In this document: in pieces, positions 1 to 7,137 of the stretch
Numbering within the stretch: position 1 is the first letter of the stretch
Layout of the letters: each line of letters starts with the position of its first letter
NCBI GenBank assembly: GCA_964564595.1
Contig: CAZMCA010000046.1
Location: 1 to 21,513 of the forward strand
Reading direction: 5' to 3'
Source of the DNA: JBEVOS01 sp964564595
GTDB taxonomy: Bacteria > Pseudomonadota > Alphaproteobacteria > Caulobacterales > Aquidulcibacteraceae
Length of the DNA: 21,513 nt
Program-made: the position numbers and the translations under genes
The notes under the pieces: generated by a model
Database searches by the model: none
Told to the model about the DNA's origin: nothing
Seen by the model: only the letters and a program-made list of their open reading frames with translations

Positions 1-1007
1 GGCGCAGCGCGCGGCGATGCGCGCGTTTCCATCGGCTCTGCGACGGGCGCAGGCGCTAGCGGCGCGGCGCGCACCACGCCTTCGCTTGAAGCCGGTTGCG
101 GCGCAGCCGACGCGAGCACGGGCGCTTGCGCCGCAGGCTGCGCTTCGCGCCGGCTCACGTTCAAGAACACCAGCGCCGCGGCGCCCGCAGCGATAAGCGC
201 GACCGCCGCAACAACCGGCGGGCCGCCGCTGCGCCGCGGCTCGGTCGCCTCTGTAGCGCTGCTCTCTGGCTCAGCCACCGGCGCTTTGGCGCGCGGCGCA
301 TAATTCGGCGCATGGCGCCACACAAACGCGCCAGATTGCCCAGCGCGCGCGGTGACGACCCATTCATTGGTCTCGGTCTGCGCTTCGGTAACGGCGCGCG
401 GGCGTGGCAACGTCGCGCTCACCGGCCGCCTTTGCAGCGGGCGTGGCCGCGGCGGCGGCGCGGGCTCCGGCGTTGCAACGGCAAGGTCTTCTTCATCCCG
501 CCGCGCCAAAGCTTCGGCAAGCCGCATGCGCAACGCCTGCACGCCATCGCGCACGCGCTGCCACGTAGAAGCAGCGTATTGCTGCACGGACTCGCCGAAC
601 GCTTCAGCGCGCCCGCGCCAAACACGCCACGCCGGCTCCAGCCGCGCCGTGAGCCCTGTGCGCTCTTCGATCGCGCGCACCAATCCCTGAAGCGCCGCGT
701 TGAACGACGCGCCATCCCAATCGACGAGCTGGAACGTATCGAGCGCCGCGAACACCGGCGGCGCGTGCGCATCATCGCAATGCACCGCGACAAGCGCATC
801 GCGCGCCATCACGTTGCTCGCACGATCGATCAGCAATGCATCCGCAACCGCCGCGCTCGACCATACGACGATCGCCACATCGGCGCGCTCAAGCGCTGCG
901 CCGCCATCTGCGTCGATACGTACAGAACGCAAGCCAAGCGTCGCGAGCGCGCCCTGCAGGCGCGCTGCAAAACTTCTGTCCGCGTGCGCACAAAGCACCG
1001 CAATCAC
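1..1007 (-). CDS. TIR-like domain protein with one membrane segment (partial, runs off left edge)
   Basis: The frame is open from a GTG at 1007-1005 to the window edge, giving 335 residues with no stop. A strong ribosome binding site (GGGGAGGG, 1020-1013) lies five bases before the GTG. Residues 2-110 resemble a bacterial TIR domain: a first strand IAVLCAHAD, a middle strand ADVAIVVWSS (42-51), then a helix and a PP-VFAALDTFQLVDWDG segment (83-99) as in TIR_2-type proteins. The position that usually carries the catalytic glutamate of NAD-cleaving TIR domains (W-x-x-x-E/DEA region) reads D61-R62-A63, so enzyme activity is doubtful. Residues 117-175 look helical, 180-260 are Pro/Ala-rich, and 264-283 form a hydrophobic segment followed by another Pro/Ala-rich stretch. 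The TIR part is therefore probably cytoplasmic and the missing C-terminus periplasmic. The gene lies 96 bases behind the phosphoesterase on the same strand. The TIR assignment is by eye and moderately sure; reality of the gene is very likely. Confidence 0.72.
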   Translation of the reverse strand, partial: MIAVLCAHADRSFAARLQGALATLGLRSVRIDADGGAALERADVAIVVWSSAAVADALLIDRASNVMARDALVAVHCDDAHAPPVFAALDTFQLVDWDGASFNAALQGLVRAIEERTGLTARLEPAWRVWRGRAEAFGESVQQYAASTWQRVRDGVQALRMRLAEALARRDEEDLAVATPEPAPPPRPRPLQRRPVSATLPRPRAVTEAQTETNEWVVTARAGQSGAFVWRHAPNYAPRAKAPVAEPESSATEATEPRRSGGPPVVAAVALIAAGAAALVFLNVSRREAQPAAQAPVLASAAPQPASSEGVVRAAPLAPAPVAEPMETRASPRAA

Positions 1008-1103
1008 GCGCGCCCTCCCCGCTTGGCAGGCCGCGTAAACTATTAACAACAGTACACACGCGCAATGCTGCGCGCGCTGAGATGCGGTACTATGAAACGC
1101 GCA

Positions 1104-1904
1104 CTACGATTTTTCCGGCGCACTCGCCGGCGACGGCGCCGCGGTTTTGGGCGCTGTCACGGTAATCGGATGCGCCACATATCCTTGTAGGCGAACCGCT
1201 GTAAGACGCCCGCTCATATACGCGCCGGTGTCGACGCCAATGCGCCGCGCGTCGCGATAAAACTCCGGCGCCGGCGTATGCCCGTGCACGACGACATACG
1301 GAAACGCGCGTTTCGATTTCAGGAATTTTTCGCGAATCCAAAACAGATCCGCGTCGGTCTGCTTCCAGATCGTCTTGCTTGGATTGACGCCCGCATGCGC
1401 GAACACGTAGTCGCCGTAGAGCGCAAAACGTTCGAGCTTGCGCAGAAACGCAAGGTGTTCTGCCGGCAGCGCGCCCGCGAGCGCATCGCGCGTCGCCGTC
1501 AATTCGGCGGCGTTCGCTTTCAGCGACGGCGTCGCAACGCCATAAGATTGCAGCGTCTCCATGCCGCCGTGCACGAGCCACGCAGCCCCACGCACCGGCT
1601 GCTCCAGAAAGAACAGCATGGCTTGCTCGTGATTGCCGAGAAGACAGCGCGTCTCGATATCCTGCCGCGCGGTCTCTGCGATGAGGCGATCGATCACGCC
1701 GCGGCTATCGATGCCGCGGTCGATGTAGTCGCCAAGAAAAATGAGGATCGGCGGCTCGTGATTGCGCGGCGCTTCGGCAAGATCGCGCGCGATCTCCGCG
1801 AGCAGCGCATCGAGCAGCCCCGCGCAGCCGTGAATGTCGCCGATGGCGTAGCCGATGCGGCGGTCCGCGAAGGACGCTTCCTGCTGCGTGCTGCGATCGG
1901 CCAC
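1104..1904 (-). CDS. Metallophosphoesterase, PPP-type (Ser/Thr phosphatase / ApaH-like)
   Basis: This 266-residue protein shows the calcineurin-like di-metal signature in order: GDIHG (22-26), GDYIDRG (58-64), GNHE (90-93), then FAHAG and VVHGHTP with the later metal-binding histidines. Such enzymes hydrolyse phosphoesters in the cytoplasm, with phosphoproteins or diadenosine tetraphosphate as substrates; sequence alone does not separate the two. I chose the GTG at 1904-1902 because AGGGGAG sits 6 bases upstream and it directly precedes the conserved part. The same frame is open to 2021 but that would add an Ala/Arg-rich stretch with no family resemblance. The C-terminus (about 20 residues) is Ala/Pro-rich and probably disordered. 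It lies between tRNA-Arg and the TIR-like gene on the same strand and may be co-transcribed with the latter. Family is confident, substrate unknown. Confidence 0.9.
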   Translation of the reverse strand: MADRSTQQEASFADRRIGYAIGDIHGCAGLLDALLAEIARDLAEAPRNHEPPILIFLGDYIDRGIDSRGVIDRLIAETARQDIETRCLLGNHEQAMLFFLEQPVRGAAWLVHGGMETLQSYGVATPSLKANAAELTATRDALAGALPAEHLAFLRKLERFALYGDYVFAHAGVNPSKTIWKQTDADLFWIREKFLKSKRAFPYVVVHGHTPAPEFYRDARRIGVDTGAYMSGRLTAVRLQGYVAHPITVTAPKTAAPSPASAPEKS

Positions 1905-2035
1905 GCATCTCTCCCCTGGACGCGGGCCGAGTGTGGCCGCCAAGCGCCGGCCAATGCAATCGCAGCGCGCCGCAGCCGCGCCGGCCCACGCCGCGCGCTC
2001 CCGCGCACGCCACCGCCACAAGTCATTGAAAACCC

Positions 2036-2112
2036 TGGCGCGCCCGAAGAGATTCGAACTCCTGACCCCCAGATTCGTAGTCTGGTGCTCTATCCAGCTG
2101 AGCTACGGGCGC
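2036..2112 (-). tRNA. tRNA-Arg (anticodon ACG), CCA encoded
   Basis: Read on the minus strand, the gene begins GCGCCCG (2112-2106), which pairs with CGGGCGC (2046-2040) to form a perfect 7-bp acceptor stem. The discriminator is G (2039) and CCA is encoded (2038-2036). The D-loop has AGCTCAGCTGGATAGAGC, the anticodon stem is CCAGA/TCTGG around the loop CTACGAA, and the T-loop has GTTCGAATC. The anticodon at loop positions 3-5 is ACG, which after wobble A-to-I editing reads CGU, CGC and CGA arginine codons. This matters in a genome so rich in CGC codons. Confidence 0.97.
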
Positions 2113-2125
2113 GCGAAGAGGGCGT

Positions 2126-2154
2126 CGTATAGCTGCGTCCCCCTCCCCGTTCAA
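2126..2154 (-). promoter_or_regulatory. Sigma-70-type promoter of tRNA-Arg
   Basis: On the minus strand there is TTGAAC (2154-2149), a 17-base spacer, and TATACG (2131-2126). The -10 box ends 13 bases before the tRNA 5' end, which fits a short leader removed by RNase P. Confidence 0.7.
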
Positions 2155-2175
2155 GCGAGGGCGCGCGTGCGATCC

Positions 2176-2215
2176 GTCACAAAGTGACCCTAACGTTATC
2201 CCCCTTTTGGGGGAT
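2176..2215. promoter_or_regulatory. Cluster of three inverted repeats, candidate operator region
   Basis: Three adjacent inverted repeats lie between the divergent tRNA-Arg and Crp-like genes: GTCAC-AAA-GTGAC (2176-2188), TAACGTTA (2191-2198) and ATCCCCC-TTTT-GGGGGAT (2198-2215). All arms match perfectly. No T-run follows the last one, so it does not look like a terminator. They may bind the regulator encoded 84 bases downstream or another protein; that is inference. The rest of 2216-2298 shows only short GACGG repeats (GACGGACGGTGACGG, 2216-2230) and no clear -35/-10 pair. Confidence 0.45.
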
Positions 2216-2298
2216 GACGGACGGTGACGGGGCGCCAGCATGGGGGCACAAGCCGGAACGCGCCGTGGGGGCAGCGAACCGGCGCCGGGAGCCACCCC

Positions 2299-3132
2299 AT
2301 GAGCCAGCGTTCTAACGACAACCCGAGCAACGAGCCCACCATGTATCTTAGCCGCCCGGCGGGGGCTGTCTCCCCGGCATGGCGCGCGAACGTGGGGCAA
2401 AAGCCGAGCCTGGAGATGCTGCGCGCGGTGCGCCTCCTGAAGCGCCTCGAGGATCGTGAGCTGGAAACTATCCGTGAGACCGCCATCGTCCGCAGCGCCG
2501 CGACGGGCGAGGAAATCTTCGCTGTCGGGACTAGGCCCGCACACGTTTTCTTCGTGCTCGATGGCCAAGTGCGCATCACCATCACCGCGCCGAACGGGCG
2601 CCAAGTGATCGTGCGCACGGCCCGCGCGGGCGCGCATTTCGGCGAATACGCCGTCGTCGCCGGCCTCAACGGGCGGGACACCACCGCGACCACGGAATCG
2701 CAGACGATCTACATCGAGCTCACCGCCGCAACGTTCGTGGAGCTGAAGCGCACGAGCCTCGGGCTTTGTCATGCGCTGCTCGATGAAAACGCTTCCGCAC
2801 TGGCGATGCTGACCGATCGCAATTTCGAACTCGCCGCGCTCGATCTGAAGGATCGCCTGCAGATCGAATTGCTGCGCCTCACGCATGGGCGCGCGCCAGC
2901 CAATGACGGCGTCGTGCTGATCCGCCCGGCGCCGACGCACGAAAGCATCGCGAGCATCATCGGCGGCACGCGCGAAGGCATTACGCGCGAATTGGGGGTC
3001 TTGGCGCTCGATGGCCTCGTGAACGTGCGCCGGCGCGAGATCACCGTGCTCGACGTCGCGCGCCTGCGCGCCAATGTCGAACGCAGCGCCGGCTCGCGCC
3101 CGACGCACGAACCGGCCTTCGCCGCCGCCTAG
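2299..3132 (+). CDS. Crp/Fnr-family transcriptional regulator
   Basis: This 277-residue protein has a cyclic-nucleotide-binding-type beta barrel at about 43-160 and a C-terminal winged helix-turn-helix at about 213-255. The segment HFGEYAVVAG (113-122) followed by GRDTTATTES (125-134) corresponds to the phosphate-binding cassette of the family. The second-helix region reads SIASIIGGTREGITRELG (216-233), with wing VRRREITVL. No Fnr-type cysteine cluster is present, so it should respond to a nucleotide or another small ligand rather than to oxygen through an iron-sulfur cluster. I chose the ATG at 2299 because GGGAG lies 7 bases upstream; a GTG at 2224 in the same frame has no such site and gives an unrelated N-terminus. 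It ends 37 bases before the lipid/glycosyl cluster, on the same strand, so it is the best candidate for that cluster's regulator (inference). Residues 1-35 and 262-277 look disordered. Confidence 0.92.
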   Translation: MSQRSNDNPSNEPTMYLSRPAGAVSPAWRANVGQKPSLEMLRAVRLLKRLEDRELETIRETAIVRSAATGEEIFAVGTRPAHVFFVLDGQVRITITAPNGRQVIVRTARAGAHFGEYAVVAGLNGRDTTATTESQTIYIELTAATFVELKRTSLGLCHALLDENASALAMLTDRNFELAALDLKDRLQIELLRLTHGRAPANDGVVLIRPAPTHESIASIIGGTREGITRELGVLALDGLVNVRRREITVLDVARLRANVERSAGSRPTHEPAFAAA

Positions 3133-3169
3133 CCTCGCGCCCGCCAAGCGGCCCTGCTAGGAGGCGTTC

Positions 3170-4141
3170 ATGGAACGCATCCTGGTGACGGGCGCGAGCG
3201 GATTTGTCGGCGGCGCGCTCGGGCGCGTGCTGCGCGCGAGCGGCCGCTATCACGTCACCGGCCTCAGCCGCACGCCGCCGCGCGAAAGCGCATGCGACGA
3301 TTTCATTCCGCACGATCTGGCTGCGCCCTTGCCAGCCGGCGAACAGCCCTTCGACGTGATCGTGCACGCCGCCGCCCTCGCCGCGCCCTGGGGAACGCCC
3401 GCCGCCTATGAGCGCGCGAACATCGCCGCAACTGCGAACATGATCGCTTTCGCGCAGCGCACCAAGCCGCGCCGCTTCGTGTTCGTGTCGTCGAGCGCGG
3501 TGCATTACGCTTACGCCGACCAGACCGGTCTCACCGAAGAGAGTCCCTGGCCCGCGCGCCCGGTCAATCTCTACGCCGCCACCAAGCGGCGCGGCGAAGC
3601 GATGGTGCGCGAGAGCGGCCTCAACTGGACAATCGCGCGCCCCCGCGCCGTGTTCGGCCCGGGCGACACGGTGGTGTTTCCCCATATCTTGAAAGCCGCC
3701 CGCGCTGGCGCGCTGCCGCGCCTCGTGCGCCCCGATGGCGAAGCGCCCCGCGCCGACCTGCTCTACATCGACAATCTGGTCTGGTATCTCGCGCGCATCG
3801 TCGAGCGGGACGCGGGCGGCGTATTCTGCCTCACCAATGGCGAGCCGATCGAAATCCCCGCCATGCTCGATCACGTGCTCGCAGCGCTCGCGCTGACGCC
3901 AAAGCGCCCGCGCATCCCAGTGTCCGTCGCGATGAACGCGGCGGGCGCGATGGAGTTTGCGGCGCGCACATTCCAGAACTGGCGCGAACCTCGCGTCACG
4001 CGCTTTGGCGTCGCCAGCCTCGCGTTCTCCAAAACGTTCGATGTCGCGCGCGCGCGCCGTGAGCTCGGCGATCCGCCCGTGCCGCTGGCGGACGGAATGG
4101 CGGCGTTCCTCGCGTGGCAGAAGCCACTTCTGGTGCCATGA
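3170..4141 (+). CDS. NAD(P)-dependent extended SDR, OleD / 3-beta-HSD-like
   Basis: This 323-residue protein is an extended short-chain dehydrogenase/reductase. It has the cofactor motif TGASGFVG (7-14), HAAALAAPWG (66-75), the catalytic serine region VSSSAVHY (106-113) and the YxxxK pair Y135/K139 (YAATK). The stretches ARPRAVFGPGD (156-166) and YIDN, the C-terminal NGEP segment and the overall pattern resemble OleD, which reduces 2-alkyl-3-ketoacids from OleA condensation, and 3-beta-hydroxysteroid dehydrogenase types. Sugar epimerases of the same superfamily are the alternative. The start has a very good site, AGGAGG six bases upstream. It is the first gene of the cluster, and its stop overlaps the next start (ATGA, 4138-4141). 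Family is secure; the OleD-like role rests on recalled similarity and on the ketosynthase in the same operon. Confidence 0.9.
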   Translation: MERILVTGASGFVGGALGRVLRASGRYHVTGLSRTPPRESACDDFIPHDLAAPLPAGEQPFDVIVHAAALAAPWGTPAAYERANIAATANMIAFAQRTKPRRFVFVSSSAVHYAYADQTGLTEESPWPARPVNLYAATKRRGEAMVRESGLNWTIARPRAVFGPGDTVVFPHILKAARAGALPRLVRPDGEAPRADLLYIDNLVWYLARIVERDAGGVFCLTNGEPIEIPAMLDHVLAALALTPKRPRIPVSVAMNAAGAMEFAARTFQNWREPRVTRFGVASLAFSKTFDVARARRELGDPPVPLADGMAAFLAWQKPLLVP

Positions 4142-5259
4142 GCGCGCTCTTCGTCTTGATGCTCGCGATCTACGTGGTTCTGACGGGCGTGCGCTTTGCG
4201 CTCGCGGCCGCATTCTTCGCGCGCACCGCGCCCGCGCCCGGCGATGCGCGCGGCGTAACGGTGCTGCAGCCGATCCTCTCGGGCGACCCGACGTTGGAAT
4301 CCTGCCTTTCCGCCAACCTCCGCAACCAGCCGGAAGCGCGCTTCATCTGGCTGATCGACGATGATGACGCAGAAGCCCAGCGCCTCGCGGCCAAATACGC
4401 AGCCCCAAATCTCACCGCGCTCTCTGGCCCGCCGCCGCGCGACGGTGAAAGCCCGAAAGCCGCAAAGCTCGCGCGCGGCCTCCCACACGTGACGACGCCG
4501 CTCTTCGCCGTGCTCGACGACGACACCGTGCTGCGCCCCAACGCGCTCGCGCAGGCGGCGGGCGCGTTGGCAAAGGGCAATCTCGTCACCAGCCTGCCGC
4601 TCTACGCGCATCGCGCGGATTTTTGGAGCACGCTGCTCAGCGCTTTCGTCAACGGCGCGGCGCTCATCACCTACCCCCCAGCCGCGATGCTGCGCGCACA
4701 ACGCACCATCAACGGCATGTTCTACCTTGGCCGCGCAGATGAGCTGCGCGCCCTTGGCGGCTTCGAAGCCATCGCGCGCGAACTTACCGACGATTACGCG
4801 ATGGCGCGCCTCTATCTCGACCACGGCAAGACGATCGCGCAGAGCGCCGTCATCCACCCGATCGCGACGCATGTGCGTGATGGCGCGCACTATGCGTCGC
4901 TGATGCGGCGCTGGATGATCTTCGCCAACCGCTATGTGCGCGAAAACCTTTCGCCATTCACGCTCGGCGTCATCGGCGCGCCGACGCTGCTGCCCCTGCT
5001 GCTCGTGCTCGCGGGCGCGTTCCTCGGCTGGCAGGGCCTCGTCGCCGCGCTTCTCACGCTGGGCGCAAAGGCCGCGCTGATGGCGCGCATGCGCCTCCGC
5101 TACGCAGCCGACCGGCCCCGTGCACTCGATATGGCTGCCGAAATCGCCGCCGATGTTCTAACGCCTCTTCACCTCGCCGCTGCGCTACTTTCCCCAAACC
5201 GCCTGCAATGGCGCACGCGCGCGATCCGGATGGACGGCGCGCACATCCGCTATGGTTGA
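4138..5259 (+). CDS. Membrane glycosyltransferase, GT21 / ceramide-glucosyltransferase-like (HpnI-like)
   Basis: This 373-residue protein has an N-terminal membrane segment (about 3-27), a GT-A catalytic domain and hydrophobic segments near 274-298, 300-318 and 336-352. Catalytic landmarks are IDDDD (73-77), LDDDT (126-130), TDDYAM (217-222) and an RRW near 257-259. In processive and ceramide glucosyltransferases the last motif is (Q/R)xxRW; here it reads LMRRW, so the first residue is changed. VTVLQPILSGD (40-50) is typical of the GT21/HpnI group. Such enzymes put a sugar from a nucleotide donor on a lipid at the inner face of the cytoplasmic membrane. The start overlaps the previous stop (ATGA) and an in-frame upstream start at 4114 is less likely. 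The acceptor is unknown; with an acyl-condensing enzyme in the operon, a long-chain lipid is plausible. Confidence 0.87.
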   Translation: MSALFVLMLAIYVVLTGVRFALAAAFFARTAPAPGDARGVTVLQPILSGDPTLESCLSANLRNQPEARFIWLIDDDDAEAQRLAAKYAAPNLTALSGPPPRDGESPKAAKLARGLPHVTTPLFAVLDDDTVLRPNALAQAAGALAKGNLVTSLPLYAHRADFWSTLLSAFVNGAALITYPPAAMLRAQRTINGMFYLGRADELRALGGFEAIARELTDDYAMARLYLDHGKTIAQSAVIHPIATHVRDGAHYASLMRRWMIFANRYVRENLSPFTLGVIGAPTLLPLLLVLAGAFLGWQGLVAALLTLGAKAALMARMRLRYAADRPRALDMAAEIAADVLTPLHLAAALLSPNRLQWRTRAIRMDGAHIRYG

Positions 5260-5875
5260 GCCCGCCTTCGCCGCCCGCCTCGCCGCCGCCGCGCGCACAA
5301 CGTGGCCGCCGGCGCCCGCGCGCCTCCTCCTGCTCACCGGCCAAAGCCGCCTCGATGCGAGTCCGCTTTCACCGCAGCAGCGCGCGTTTCTCGCCGCGCT
5401 CGCAACGCCCGGGCTCGACATTGTCGCGCGCGGTTTCCCGTTCGACGCGGCGTGCGACGCGCCACCCGCGCCCATCCTCCACGCTTCGCTCCGCAATGCG
5501 CGCCAATATCTCTGGGCGCGCCGCCGTGACTTTGGCGCGCTCGTCGCGAATGCGCTGTCCGGCGTGCTCGCGAACACGGACCGCGCCATCATCGTCACAG
5601 GCAGCAATGGACTTGCGCTGCTCAACGCCGCCCTCGCCGCAGCGCCGGAGATGAAGCGCCCGCCGCTTGCGGTCCTCGCGCTCGGCCCGGCGGGCGCGCC
5701 GCCAAACGCGCCCGCGCTCACATTCGCCGCCGTGCAAAGCAAGCGCGATCCGTGGAGCGGCGCGCTCTACAACGGCCCGGTGGCGTTCCGCCCCACCTGC
5801 GGCCACCTTGGCTACTGGTCAGATGAACCAACTCGCGCATTTGCACGCGCGTTCGTGGCGGAAGCTCTGGCATGA
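5252..5875 (+). CDS. Uncharacterised 207-residue protein, possible small alpha/beta hydrolase
   Basis: I do not recognise this as a named family. It starts inside the previous gene (ATG 5252, eight-base overlap) and its stop overlaps the next start (ATGA, 5872-5875), so it is firmly part of the operon. Visible pattern: a hydrophobic strand RLLLLTG (24-30), then AIIVTGSNGLALLNAAL (112-128), which looks like a strand-nucleophile-helix elbow around Ser117. VLALGPAG (141-148) follows, then SKRDPWSGALY (163-173) and PTCGHLGYW (181-189). The order Ser117, Asp166, His185 and their settings (RDPW after a strand, GHLGYW near the end) match an alpha/beta-hydrolase triad, as in thioesterases and esterases. 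The elbow reads TGSNG rather than strict GxSxG. There is no signal peptide, so it should be cytoplasmic. The gene is certain by context; the hydrolase idea is inference. Confidence 0.78.
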   Translation: MVEPAFAARLAAAARTTWPPAPARLLLLTGQSRLDASPLSPQQRAFLAALATPGLDIVARGFPFDAACDAPPAPILHASLRNARQYLWARRRDFGALVANALSGVLANTDRAIIVTGSNGLALLNAALAAAPEMKRPPLAVLALGPAGAPPNAPALTFAAVQSKRDPWSGALYNGPVAFRPTCGHLGYWSDEPTRAFARAFVAEALA

Positions 5876-7128
5876 GCGCTCTCGTTTTCGTCGCGCCGCC
5901 CTTTGCAGGGCACCTCTACCCGATGCTCCCGCTCGCACGCGCCGCGCGCGAGGCGGGTCATGACGTCGAATTCCTCACCGGCGCCGCAAAGGTCGAGACT
6001 TTGCGCGCCGCGGGATTCATCGCGGACACACTGCCTGCGCTCTCCGGCGGCGTGCTCGAAGCGATCGCCAACACGCACGAAAAAGTCGGCTCCAACCCGT
6101 TCCAACTCGCTGCGCAAATGCGCCAAGCCTTCGCCGTGATGGGCGCGGCGAAAGACGATCTCATCACGCGCTGGCGGGCCAAACGCCCCGATCTTGTCGT
6201 CGCAGACTTCATCGCGGTCCCCGGCGGCCTCGCCGCGACGGCTCTGGGCATTCCGTGGATCACCACCATGCGCACCGCCTTCGCGCTCGAAGGCCGCAGC
6301 GGCCCGCCAAGCTATCTCGGCGGCCTTGCGCCGATGCCCGGCCCGCTCGGCGCCGCGCGCGACGCGCTCGGCTGGGCAAGCGTGCGCGCCGGCAAAGACG
6401 CGCTCGCCGCACTCTTCACGCGCGACATGCGCGCCGTCGGTCTCACGCGCCGCCGCGCTGACGGGAGCGAAACGCTCTACTCGCCGCACGCCATTCTCGC
6501 GCTCGAACTCGCCGAGCTCGAATTTCCGCGCGATTGGCCCACGCAACTCCGCTTCATCGGGCCCAACGCCGACAATCCCGAGCCGCCGCTCCCGCTCGAC
6601 CTGCCGCCACCGCCACGCGTGCTCGTCACGCTCGGCACGCATCTGTTGTGGGCCAAGCGCGATCTCATCACGCAAACCCAAGCGCTCGCCGCACGCGCGC
6701 CCGGCGTCTCCTTCGTTGTCGCGCTCGGCGATGCGGCGAACGCAAGCGCAAAACCCCGGCACAAAGACGCGCGCGTCACCGCCTACGCCTACGTCCCGTA
6801 CAACGAGCACCTGCCGCGCTTCGACGCGATCATCCACCACGGCGGCGCCGGAATCGTCGGCGCCGCCATAGCGGCGGCTAAACCCGCGCTAGTCGTCCCG
6901 CACGATTACGACCAGTTCGACTACGCCGCGCGCATCGCGCACCACCGCCTCGGTCTGCGCGCCCGCACGCTGGACAGCGACGACGCCGCGGCGAAACTGC
7001 GGCGGCTTCTGAGCGAAGATTGGCCCGCGCTCCAAACCTTCGCCGCGCACGCCGCGCGCTACGACACCGGCGCGCTTTTTCTTGCCGCCGTGCGCGCCGT
7101 GCTGGCAGGCCGCGCGCCGCCGTCTTAA
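5872..7128 (+). CDS. GT1-family glycosyltransferase (MGT/UGT type)
   Basis: This 418-residue protein has the two-domain GT-B layout of the UGT/MGT group. The N-terminal domain starts with LVFVAPPFAGHLYPMLPLA, where His14 is the usual catalytic base. The C-terminal domain carries the donor-binding region: RVLVTLGTHLLW (249-260), VTAYAYVPYNEHLPRFDAI, then HHGGAG (322-327), VVPHDYDQFDYA (341-352). Such enzymes move a hexose from an NDP-sugar to a lipid, carotenoid, sterol or polyketide acceptor in the cytoplasm. Its start overlaps the preceding stop by four bases and it ends 9 bases before the ketosynthase gene. It is the second glycosyltransferase of the cluster and of a fold unrelated to the first, which suggests two different sugar-transfer steps or acceptors. 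Sugar and acceptor cannot be read from the sequence. Confidence 0.93.
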   Translation: MSALVFVAPPFAGHLYPMLPLARAAREAGHDVEFLTGAAKVETLRAAGFIADTLPALSGGVLEAIANTHEKVGSNPFQLAAQMRQAFAVMGAAKDDLITRWRAKRPDLVVADFIAVPGGLAATALGIPWITTMRTAFALEGRSGPPSYLGGLAPMPGPLGAARDALGWASVRAGKDALAALFTRDMRAVGLTRRRADGSETLYSPHAILALELAELEFPRDWPTQLRFIGPNADNPEPPLPLDLPPPPRVLVTLGTHLLWAKRDLITQTQALAARAPGVSFVVALGDAANASAKPRHKDARVTAYAYVPYNEHLPRFDAIIHHGGAGIVGAAIAAAKPALVVPHDYDQFDYAARIAHHRLGLRARTLDSDDAAAKLRRLLSEDWPALQTFAAHAARYDTGALFLAAVRAVLAGRAPPS

Positions 7129-7137
7129 GATCACGTC

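Noticed and set aside
96..1046. Plus-strand open frame of 316 codons at the left edge
   Set aside because: Arg-rich low-complexity translation with no family resemblance; it is antisense to the TIR-like gene, which has a strong ribosome binding site and a sensible domain layout.
2198..2215. Rho-independent terminator from the ATCCCCC/GGGGGAT palindrome
   Set aside because: Nothing is transcribed into it from the left on plus, the tRNA is transcribed away from it, and no T-run follows.
2023..3147. Long minus-strand open frame across tRNA-Arg and the Crp-like gene
   Set aside because: It reads through the tRNA, giving the well-known false peptide (VAQLDRAPDYESGGQEFESLRA type), and is antisense to a clear regulator gene.
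3871..4890. Minus-strand frame of 339 codons opposite the SDR and glycosyltransferase genes
   Set aside because: Arg/His/Ala-rich antisense shadow; the plus strand has catalytic motifs of two known families.
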